From Lentisphaerota bacterium (GTDB taxonomy: Bacteria > Verrucomicrobiota > Kiritimatiellia > RFP12 > JAAYLN01): a DNA stretch of 8,741 nucleotides. Shown in pieces: positions 1 to 5,262 of the stretch (positions within the stretch are counted from its first letter, which is position 1; each line of letters opens with the position of its first letter). Both the position numbers and the translations under genes were made by a program. The notes beneath the pieces are model-generated. The model saw only the letters and a program-made list of their open reading frames with translations, had not been told where the DNA came from and did not search any database. The stretch is from contig JAAYZJ010000026.1 of NCBI GenBank assembly GCA_012514915.1, positions 1-8,741 of the forward strand, in the 5' to 3' direction.

Positions 1-188
1 CGCTCGATGATCCGGATGGCGTCGGCCGGACAGGCCGGCAGACAGGCGCCCAGGCCGTCGCAGTAGCTATCCGTCACCAATTTGGCCTTGCCGTCGACCA
101 GTTGCAGGGCGCCTTCGTGGCAGGCCGCGATGCACAAGCCGCATCCCGTGCATTTCGCTTCCTCGATCTCGACGATGTTCCGTTTCAT
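1..188 (-). CDS. 4Fe-4S dicluster-type ferredoxin (3' end outside window)
   Basis: A small electron carrier of the bacterial ferredoxin family. The 62 visible codons begin MKRNIVEIEEAKCTGCGLCI. The first cluster motif is complete: C13-x2-C16-x2-C19-x3-C23, although the last Cys is followed by His rather than the usual Pro. The second motif reads C43-x5-C49-x3-C53-P, so the usual second cysteine of CxxC is replaced (Asp-Gly-Leu). From memory of similar small ferredoxins in anaerobes, this 'YCDGLGAC' form recurs in the family, often near redox enzymes or Rrf2 regulators; the second site may therefore hold a 3Fe cluster or use another ligand. The start is fixed by AGGAAAG about 10 nt upstream and by the ATGA overlap with the upstream rrf2-type gene, so the two are probably co-transcribed and translationally coupled. 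The C-terminus and any downstream partner enzyme lie left of the window. Confidence 0.9.
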   Translation of the reverse strand, partial: MKRNIVEIEEAKCTGCGLCIAACHEGALQLVDGKAKLVTDSYCDGLGACLPACPADAIRIIE

Positions 189-649
189 GATGCTCGCTTT
201 CCTCTTCTTGGGTTGCAGGTCGGGGGGCGTTTGAATTCGTGCTTCAGCGACGCGGCTACCGCTTGCAGCGTGGTGCGCCCCATGACGGCCCGCATCCGCG
301 CGTTCTGCTCGCGGATTTCACGGCCGAGCAGGCAGTTCGCGCCGGTACAGACCGAGGGATCCAGGAGACAGCCCCGGGAAGGGGCCTCGCCGAGCGCCTC
401 GGTGATGGCCAGCAGGGTGACCTCGCCCGGGTCGGCGGCCAGTCGCGCGCCGCCCTGGACGCCGCGCACCGTTTGGACGAGACCGCCCCGAACCAGCTTC
501 TGCACCACCTTGGCGACGTGATGCACCGAAAAGCCGAACTCGTCGGCAATTTGCCTTGTCGAGCAGTAGTCATCCGGCTGCCGGGCCAACTGGAGACATA
601 GATGCATCGCGATCGAAAGCGCTTCCGAAATGTTAAAGAGTCCGTTCAT
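185..649 (-). CDS. Rrf2-family Fe-S transcriptional regulator
   Basis: A 154-residue winged-helix repressor or activator of the Rrf2 family (IscR, NsrR, RsrR relatives). The N-terminal HTH and wing occupy roughly residues 5-72: STRQIADEFGFSVHHVAKVV is the recognition region, and GVQGGARLA is the wing with the family's GG signature. The cluster-binding loop contains C94-x6-C101-x4-C106, three cysteines placed as in Fe-S-sensing members, but with spacing different from IscR (x5, x5). Family length is about 140-165, so it is full length. The basic tail (RPPTCNPRRGKRAS) has one extra cysteine. Its stop overlaps the ferredoxin start in ATGA. What it senses (NO, O2, Fe-S status or redox) cannot be read from the sequence; self-regulation of its own promoter is a reasonable inference for the family. 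Confidence 0.9.
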   Translation of the reverse strand: MNGLFNISEALSIAMHLCLQLARQPDDYCSTRQIADEFGFSVHHVAKVVQKLVRGGLVQTVRGVQGGARLAADPGEVTLLAITEALGEAPSRGCLLDPSVCTGANCLLGREIREQNARMRAVMGRTTLQAVAASLKHEFKRPPTCNPRRGKRAS

Positions 650-667
650 GGAAAAGCTGGTGGTTCC

Positions 668-692
668 TAATTCGGCATCAAATTACCAAATT
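668..692. promoter_or_regulatory. Candidate operator at the rrf2 promoter
   Basis: Plus-strand TAATT (668-672) and AATTA (681-685) form a perfect 5-bp inverted repeat with an 8-bp spacer; the right arm overlaps the -10 box. A direct repeat CAAATT (679-684 and 687-692, 8-bp period) overlaps it. Placement over the -10 region fits autorepression by the adjacent Rrf2 protein, but neither repeat matches a known IscR or NsrR consensus that I can recall with certainty. Confidence 0.35.
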
Positions 693-708
693 GCGTTCGG
701 CCTGTCAA
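680..708 (-). promoter_or_regulatory. Sigma-70-type promoter for the rrf2-ferredoxin unit
   Basis: On the minus strand TTGACA (703-708, perfect -35) is followed by a 17-bp spacer and TAATTT (680-685, 4 of 6 matches to TATAAT). Transcription would start near 673, leaving about 24 nt before the ATG at 649. It lies in the most A+T-rich stretch of the left half of the window. Confidence 0.65.
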
Positions 709-746
709 TCCCCCTGGAAAGATAAATTTCATCATAAGCAGCGAGC

Positions 747-775
747 TTGCGGGCGCTGCGCGTAAGCGGTACGAT
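747..775 (+). promoter_or_regulatory. Weak candidate promoter for the C39-like gene
   Basis: TTGCGG (747-752), a 17-bp spacer and TACGAT (770-775) give 3/6 and 4/6 matches to the sigma-70 hexamers. It is the only reasonably spaced pair I found upstream of the C39-like gene. It would leave a leader of roughly 90 nt before the small ORF at 874 and 135 nt before the peptidase. Confidence 0.3.
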
Positions 776-873
776 AGCACGACGGTGGCGGAATCCTTGG
801 GCGTACCGATGCCTCGCCGAGACGGATTCGCTCTCCCCATCGCTGGGATCGCGTCCTCGGAGGACTAGCACCC

Positions 874-921
874 ATGCCCTTCTCGACTGGCGCCGCCGAT
901 GCGGTCGCTTACCTGCAATGA
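874..921 (+). CDS. Possible 15-codon leader ORF
   Basis: An ORF MPFSTGAADAVAYLQ with GGAGG at 859-863, 10 nt before its ATG. Its TGA (919-921) overlaps the ATG of the next gene (918-920) as ATGA. The peptidase start itself has no visible Shine-Dalgarno, so this ORF could deliver ribosomes to it by termination-reinitiation. The peptide resembles nothing I know. It may be chance in high-G+C DNA, but the combination of a Shine-Dalgarno and an exact 4-nt overlap is suggestive. Confidence 0.3.
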   Translation: MPFSTGAADAVAYLQ

Positions 922-1877
922 GCTTTGAACGACAGCGCACGACTTTTACCTGCGGTCCGGCCTCGCTGCGCTATGCCCTCTCGCTGCAGGGCATGGGCCT
1001 GCGGCAGAACACGGAACTGAGCGAGCGGGATCTGCGGCTGGTCATCCCCGAGGGCTTCTCCTGGCGGCGCTGCCGTTACGGCTTCGAGGACAGCGATCTG
1101 CGCTTCGCCGCGCGGCGGCTTGGACTGAAGGCCGTTAGCCACCCCTACCACAAGCTCAACCCCGACCGGTTCATGCGGGATCTGACCCGCGCGCTGGAAC
1201 GGGGACGGGTCTGCCTCTGCACCTGGCACAGCGAGAAGGTGGCTCATTTCCACTGGGTGTGCGTGGCCGGCGCGCCCCGCGGGGGGCGCATGATCGTTTT
1301 CGATCCGCTCACGCTCGACAGCGGCCAGGAGGCAACCGGCTGCAAGCTCGTCGATGCCGCTGGCCGCTATGCGCCGGGCAGCATGACCCAGTTGCGTTTC
1401 CGCAAGTGGATCACCCCCGGCCGGCGCCTGGATGTCGACGGCGAATACCATTTCTTCATGGAGCTCTTTCCCGACCGCGACCATGCCGACCGGTTTGTCC
1501 CGGGCATGATCGACTTCAGACTGCTGGCGGCCATGCGGCGCGATTTTGATATCTGTTCGCGTTTCGACGAATACATCGACGACCTGCGTACGATCTTCCG
1601 TCCGGCCCTGCGGGCGCGGAACACCGACGACGCGCACCTCTATCTGGTCAAGCAGCGCAGCGCGCTGGAACGGATGGTGGGGCGCTGGACGCTCAGCGCC
1701 GCCTGCCCGCAGGCCTTCTACCGCAATGCAATCGCCAGCCTGATCGACATTTCACGCTGCTACCGGTTCCGCCTGTCTCCGGGCCGCGGGCCGCACCCGA
1801 TGGCCGATCTGAGTTTCTATCTCGCCTGGCGCGCCTGCGAATACGCCTACCGGGTAGGCCCCTGCCGCGAGGCGTGA
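918..1877 (+). CDS. C39-like cysteine peptidase family protein with unassigned C-terminal half
   Basis: A 319-residue protein with a papain-fold N-terminus of the peptidase C39 type. Candidate catalytic residues are C12 in TFTCGPASLRYAL, H112 in HFHWVCVAG (H110 is nearby) and D129 in VFDPL, in the order Cys-His-Asp expected for C39. There is no signal peptide, no membrane segment and no ABC-transporter fusion, so it is probably cytoplasmic and stands alone. Residues about 160-319 are rich in aromatic and charged residues and look helical; I recognise no domain. The reading frame is open upstream to a TTG at 747, but those 57 residues are Arg-rich and featureless, and ATG 918 puts the catalytic Cys near the N-terminus as in the family. 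Activity, substrate and partners are unknown; it could also be a non-peptidase member of the fold. Confidence 0.7.
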   Translation: MSFERQRTTFTCGPASLRYALSLQGMGLRQNTELSERDLRLVIPEGFSWRRCRYGFEDSDLRFAARRLGLKAVSHPYHKLNPDRFMRDLTRALERGRVCLCTWHSEKVAHFHWVCVAGAPRGGRMIVFDPLTLDSGQEATGCKLVDAAGRYAPGSMTQLRFRKWITPGRRLDVDGEYHFFMELFPDRDHADRFVPGMIDFRLLAAMRRDFDICSRFDEYIDDLRTIFRPALRARNTDDAHLYLVKQRSALERMVGRWTLSAACPQAFYRNAIASLIDISRCYRFRLSPGRGPHPMADLSFYLAWRACEYAYRVGPCREA

Positions 1878-2554
1878 GCGGCGCGGTGCCGGGGCGGGGC
1901 GCAGCCCCGCATGCCGCACATCAGCAGTCCCGAGAGGAGTGCGGCGGCGGCAAAGGCCAGCAGGGTGGCGTGGCGGCCCCTGGCCAGCGCGCCAATCGCG
2001 GCATAGCAGGCCGAGACCACCAGATTGGCGAGCAGCACGCGCGGGAGCGCGCGCCGCCAGGGGAGGCGGCTCAGACCGGCAAAAACGACCGAGGCCTCGG
2101 CCAGGACGGGGACGGGGCGGACCGCCGCGAGCATCCCGATGCCCCAGCGTCCATGCAGACTCGCGAGCGTCGCGGCCTCGCGCGGATGGAGAACGCGGCG
2201 CGCCAGGGGCGATGCAGACCAGCCGGCGAGGTAGCCGAGCCCCGCGGATACCGTCATGCCGGCACACGAGACGAGTGTCCCCGTGAGAAACCCGAGGCAG
2301 CGGCCGCAGGCGGTGCTGATCAGGCTCGAGGGAACCGGCAGCAGAATGTCGCCGGCCAGCAGTCCGCCCAGCACGGCGGCCAGGACACCGGGATGGGCGG
2401 CATGATCGTCGATGAACCTTCCGGTCCATGCCTCGATCGATGCGCCGAACAGGACAAAGGGGACGAGCACGGCCAGGGCGACCAGAAGGCCCGCCAGCAC
2501 CAGGCGCCAGGGGCCGCCGGGGGATGGTGCGTTGTCGATGTCGTTCGCGTTCAT
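1847..2554 (-). CDS. VTT/DedA-family (SNARE-associated) integral membrane protein
   Basis: A 235-residue polytopic inner-membrane protein of the DedA/TVP38 (VTT domain) superfamily, whose studied members move or flip lipids such as undecaprenyl phosphate and phosphatidylethanolamine, or help membrane homeostasis. Likely membrane segments are at about 17-38, 55-84 (containing the re-entrant-type LLPVPSSLIS), 88-112, 138-160, 170-190 and 196-214. Key family signs are GDILLPVPSSLI near residue 68 and VRPVPVLAEAS at 145-155, with R146 and E153 where DedA proteins carry functional Arg/acidic residues. The C-terminal tail after 217 is short, basic and low-complexity. The gene ends inside the 3' end of the convergent C39-like gene (31-bp overlap). 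No Shine-Dalgarno is visible, but a promoter sits directly at its ATG. The exact subfamily and substrate are not determinable here. Confidence 0.8.
   Translation of the reverse strand: MNANDIDNAPSPGGPWRLVLAGLLVALAVLVPFVLFGASIEAWTGRFIDDHAAHPGVLAAVLGGLLAGDILLPVPSSLISTACGRCLGFLTGTLVSCAGMTVSAGLGYLAGWSASPLARRVLHPREAATLASLHGRWGIGMLAAVRPVPVLAEASVVFAGLSRLPWRRALPRVLLANLVVSACYAAIGALARGRHATLLAFAAAALLSGLLMCGMRGCAPPRHRAAHASRQGPTR
1894..1910. terminator. G+C-rich hairpin after the C39-like gene, no T-run
   Basis: GCGGGGC (1894-1900) and GCCCCGC (1904-1910) form a 7-bp perfect stem with a 3-nt loop, 16 nt after the C39-like stop. No T-tract follows, and the sequence also encodes the C-terminal tail of the opposing membrane-protein gene, so it is only a possible weak or factor-assisted terminator. 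Confidence 0.25.
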
Positions 2555-2562
2555 GCGGGTTC

Positions 2563-2591
2563 AGTCTATCCGCACCTGCCGCCGCTGTCGA
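2563..2591 (-). promoter_or_regulatory. Promoter abutting the DedA-like start codon
   Basis: On the minus strand TCGACA (2586-2591, 5/6 to the -35 consensus), a 17-bp spacer, then TAGACT (2563-2568, 4/6, of TANNNT type). Counting 7 nt from the -10 puts the transcript start at about 2556, two nucleotides before the ATG at 2554, implying a leaderless or nearly leaderless mRNA. Confidence 0.5.
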
Positions 2592-2635
2592 GCCGCGAGG
2601 CGTATTGGGATGGTGTCGGAATACGACGACGGCGC

Positions 2636-2684
2636 ACGACGACGAATGACGAGGGGAGCGAAGCCCATCGTGTCCCGTCGTCGT
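2636..2684. terminator. Long imperfect hairpin after tsaD
   Basis: ACGACGACG (2636-2644) pairs with CGTCGTCGT (2676-2684), a 9-bp perfect outer stem. Inside, ACGA (2649-2652) pairs with TCGT (2668-2671) and, after a G-A mismatch, GGG (2654-2656) pairs with CCC (2664-2666). It starts 16 nt after the tsaD stop on the minus strand and probably ends that transcript, although no T-run follows. A second copy of ACGACGACG lies at 2623-2631. Confidence 0.4.
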
Positions 2685-2699
2685 CAGCCGACCGCCGGG

Positions 2700-3746
2700 T
2701 TACTCCCCCAGCGGCAACCCCGGCGTGGCGTCGAGCCGGAAGGCCGCCTCGCCGGTGACGCCGCCGCCCATGCCGGCCAGGGCGGCGATCATGGCGGCGT
2801 TGTCGCCGCAGTGCCGCGGCAGCGGCAGCAGCAGCGGCACGCCCGCACGCGCGGCGACCTCGGCCAGCCGGGCGCGCAGGGCGCCGTTCAGCGACACGCC
2901 CCCCCCCACGGCCAGCGCCCGGAATGCTCCGTGCTGCAGGGCCCGTTCGCACCGCGAAGCCAGCGCGGCGACGATCGCTTCCTGGTAGGCGGCGGCCAGC
3001 GCATCGCGCTGCGCATCGCTCGCCAGGGGGTGGCGGCGCAGATGGGTCAGCAGCGACGTCTTCAGGCCGCTGAAACTGAAGCACAGATCGGCCTGCAGCC
3101 TCCCGAGCGCGGGATTGTCGGCGCCGATGCGCCCCTGTGGAAACACAATCCCGGCGGGGTGGGTGGCGCGGCGCGCGGCCTGCTCGACGACGGGGCCGCC
3201 CGGGTAGCCGAGCCCGAGCAGCTTGGCCGCCTTGTCGAAGGCCTCGCCGGCCGCGTCGTCGAGCGTCTGCCCCAGAACCCGGCAGCGCCGGTCGGCGCCG
3301 ACGCGCACCAGGGCGGAATGGCCGCCGGAGACGACCAGCGCCAGCAGCGGCAGAACCGTTTCGGCGGGTGGAGCGTCCGGCGCCAGAAACACGCTGTGGA
3401 TGTGCGCCTCGACATGGTTGATGCCGATCAGGGGCCGGTTCAGCGACCAGGCCAGCCCCTTGGCGGCCGAGAGGCCGACCAGCAGCGAACTGGCCAGGCC
3501 GGGACCGTAGGTCACGGCCACGGCGTCGAGGGCGGCCGCCTCCAGCCCGGCGGCAGCCAGCGCTTCGCCGATCACGCCGGGCAGCTTCTCGATGTGGCTG
3601 CGCGAGGCAATCTCGGGGACGACGCCCCCGTAGGGCTGGTGCAGCGGCACCTGGCTGAAGACGATGCTCGAGAGGACGTCGCGGCCCTCGCGCACGACGG
3701 CGGCGGCCGTCTCGTCGCAGGAGGTTTCGATGCCCAGAACCGTCAT
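2700..3746 (-). CDS. tsaD: tRNA N6-adenosine threonylcarbamoyltransferase TsaD
   Basis: A 348-residue Kae1/Qri7/TsaD-family enzyme, full length for bacteria (about 335-350). With TsaB and TsaE it transfers threonylcarbamoyl from TC-AMP to A37 of ANN-decoding tRNAs (t6A) in the cytoplasm. Family motifs in order: MTVLGIETSCDET at the N-terminus, metal-binding H111 and H115 in NHVEAHIHS, the nucleotide-site glycine motif VVSGGHS at 138-144, GEAFDKAAKLLGLGYPGG at 157-174, SFSGLKTSL at 214-222, AVGGGVSLNGALR at 269-281 and D295 in CGDNAAM, the usual third metal ligand. The long reading frame continues upstream through ctpA, but ATG 3746 gives the conserved N-terminus. The start shares ATGA with the ctpA stop and lacks a clear Shine-Dalgarno, so translation probably depends on coupling to ctpA. 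Confidence 0.97.
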   Translation of the reverse strand: MTVLGIETSCDETAAAVVREGRDVLSSIVFSQVPLHQPYGGVVPEIASRSHIEKLPGVIGEALAAAGLEAAALDAVAVTYGPGLASSLLVGLSAAKGLAWSLNRPLIGINHVEAHIHSVFLAPDAPPAETVLPLLALVVSGGHSALVRVGADRRCRVLGQTLDDAAGEAFDKAAKLLGLGYPGGPVVEQAARRATHPAGIVFPQGRIGADNPALGRLQADLCFSFSGLKTSLLTHLRRHPLASDAQRDALAAAYQEAIVAALASRCERALQHGAFRALAVGGGVSLNGALRARLAEVAARAGVPLLLPLPRHCGDNAAMIAALAGMGGGVTGEAAFRLDATPGLPLGE

Positions 3747-5152
3747 GGCTGGCGCGCCGACCCGAACACATGCACCCCCGTGAGCACATCGACCGCGCGC
3801 TGGAGTTGCGTGTCGACCGCATCGGGCAACGCCTGCCGTTCGGAGGGGGGGTAGGCCTCCGGGCGCTCCTCGTAGGCGCGCCGGGTCTGCACGAGGCGCC
3901 AGGCCGAAGGCGGCAACGGCACCACGATGTCCGGCACGATGCCGGATCCGTGGATCTGGCGGCCCTTCGGGGTGTAGTAGTGCGCCGTGGTCAACTTGAC
4001 CGTGCAGTTCTCGCGTGTCGCCAGCGGCAGGATTTTCTGCACGGAGGCCTTGCCGAAGCTCTTTTCGCCGATGATGATCGCCCGGCCCGCATCCTGGAGG
4101 GCGCCAGTGACGATCTCGGCGGCGCTCGCCGTGCCGCGGTTGATCAGAACCGCCAGCGGCAGATCGACCCGTTTCCGCTTCCCCTCGGCGCGGAAGGTCT
4201 CGGCGGGAACCGACCCCTCGCGGCCGCGTGTCGTGACAATGACGGTCTTGTCGCGCAGAAACGGCGCCGCCACGGCAATCGCCTGGTCGAGCAGGCCGCC
4301 GGGGTTGTCGCGCAGATCGAGGACCATGCCGATCAGATCGTTGGTCGTCAGCGTGGCCAGCGCCCGGGCCACCTCGCCTCCGGTCGGCGCGCTGAACTGG
4401 GTCACGCGCAGGTAGCCGATGCGGCCGTCCAGCACGCGGACGCCCTTGACGCTCGACACGCGAATCTGGTCGCGCACGAGCGTCACGTCGAAGGGATCCT
4501 TCCCGTCGCGGCCGACCGTCACGCGGACGCTTGTTCCCGGGAGGCCGCGCAGCCGCTTGACCACCTGGTCGAGGCTGAGCATGTGCGCCGGCTGCCCCTC
4601 GATCGCCAGGATGGCGTCGCCGGAGAGGATGCCGGCATGCTGGGCCGGCGAATCCTCGATCGGCGCGATGACGAGCGGCAGGCCGTTGCGCATCCCCATC
4701 TCGATGCCGATGCCGACGAAGCGCGCCTCGGTGTCCTCCTTGAGGTCGCCCGTCTGCCGGGGTTCGAGAAACGCGCTGTGCGGATCGAGCGTGGAGAGCA
4801 TGCCGTGCAGTGCGCTGTACACGATGTCGCGGTAGGCGAGCTCGTCGACGTAGTGCCGCCGCACCATCAGCATGGCCTCGGTCAGCAGGGCGATGTCCTC
4901 GTAGACGCTCGCCGCGTCGGGATCGCCGACGGCCTCGTCCGCCGCGGCCGCAGGCGGCGTCACCGCGGGCACGTTGGTGGGTGAAACGGCCGGTGCGTTC
5001 GTCAGGGGCAGAACCAGCCCGCGCGGCAGGGCGGGGAGGTTCGTGACCGCCGCCTCGCCGGACGGCTGGGCCGCCTGTGGGCCCGCGCCGGCCCCGGACA
5101 GGGCCAGCAGGAACACGACGGCGGCACATGGTAGCTGGACAGGCTTAAACAT
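3743..5152 (-). CDS. ctpA: S41-family C-terminal processing protease (CtpA type)
   Basis: A 469-residue exported serine protease of the Ctp/Prc (S41A) family that cleaves near the C-termini of periplasmic or envelope proteins. A signal peptide is evident at 1-24 (MFKPVQLP then a hydrophobic core ending AGAGA). A Pro/Ala linker at about 40-70 contains two similar units, TNAPAVSP and TNVPAVTP. The N-terminal helical region runs from about 80 to 140 (LDPHSAFLEP at 122-131), the PDZ domain from about 141 to 225, and the catalytic core from about 240 to 410 with LDLRDNPGGLL. The Ser-Lys pair is S343 (GTASAAEI) and K368 (SFGKASVQ), with Q372; the 25- and 4-residue spacings match CtpB. GRQIHGSGIVPDIVV closes the domain. 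Start at 5152 is supported by the signal peptide; no in-frame ATG, GTG or TTG exists upstream before a stop. It overlaps tsaD by ATGA. Confidence 0.93.
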   Translation of the reverse strand: MFKPVQLPCAAVVFLLALSGAGAGPQAAQPSGEAAVTNLPALPRGLVLPLTNAPAVSPTNVPAVTPPAAAADEAVGDPDAASVYEDIALLTEAMLMVRRHYVDELAYRDIVYSALHGMLSTLDPHSAFLEPRQTGDLKEDTEARFVGIGIEMGMRNGLPLVIAPIEDSPAQHAGILSGDAILAIEGQPAHMLSLDQVVKRLRGLPGTSVRVTVGRDGKDPFDVTLVRDQIRVSSVKGVRVLDGRIGYLRVTQFSAPTGGEVARALATLTTNDLIGMVLDLRDNPGGLLDQAIAVAAPFLRDKTVIVTTRGREGSVPAETFRAEGKRKRVDLPLAVLINRGTASAAEIVTGALQDAGRAIIIGEKSFGKASVQKILPLATRENCTVKLTTAHYYTPKGRQIHGSGIVPDIVVPLPPSAWRLVQTRRAYEERPEAYPPSERQALPDAVDTQLQRAVDVLTGVHVFGSARQP

Positions 5153-5158
5153 GGTGAT

Positions 5159-5187
5159 AGCATACCGCTCCGCACGCCGGGTGACAA
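5159..5187 (-). promoter_or_regulatory. Promoter abutting the ctpA start codon
   Basis: On the minus strand TTGTCA (5182-5187, 5/6), a 17-bp spacer and TATGCT (5159-5164, 4/6). The -10 box ends 6 nt before the ATG, so the predicted transcript start coincides with the A of the ctpA start codon (5152). The nearest purine-rich run, GGAG, is about 15 nt from the ATG, too far for a normal Shine-Dalgarno. Confidence 0.6.
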
Positions 5188-5192
5188 TCCTT

Positions 5193-5241
5193 GCTTAAGC
5201 CCTCGCTTCAACCGCGCACGCCACGCGACAAGGGGTTAAGC
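5193..5241. terminator. Imperfect hairpin between the HTH gene and ctpA
   Basis: Plus-strand GCTTAAGCCC (5193-5202) pairs with GGGGTTAAGC (5232-5241) with a single G-G mismatch; CGCG (5213-5216) and CGCG (5224-5227) can pair inside the 29-nt loop. It follows the HTH gene stop (5263) by 21 nt and ends 5 bp upstream of the ctpA -35 box, so it may terminate the upstream transcript, or act as a protein-binding palindrome for ctpA. No T-run follows on either strand. Confidence 0.35.
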
Positions 5242-5262
5242 GGTCTGTACGCCGGTGGTGCG

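Noticed and set aside
747..917. 57-residue N-terminal extension of the C39-like protein from a TTG at 747
   Set aside because: Arg-rich and featureless, no Shine-Dalgarno, and its TTG is the first half of the candidate -35 box; the domain starts properly at ATG 918.
2412..3854. Long plus-strand ORF opposite tsaD
   Set aside because: Low-complexity Gln/Arg/Gly-rich translation with no recognisable domain, antisense to clearly conserved TsaD motifs.
3770..4984. Long plus-strand ORF opposite ctpA
   Set aside because: Antisense shadow of a gene with intact signal peptide, PDZ and catalytic residues; the translation has no motifs.
3747..5129. The tsaD reading frame stays open for about 460 more codons upstream, through the whole of ctpA
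   Set aside because: The translation is Arg/Gly/Ala-rich with no family motifs, while the ctpA frame carries the full S41 signature; the tsaD N-terminus is exact at 3746. It reflects few stop codons in G+C-rich DNA.
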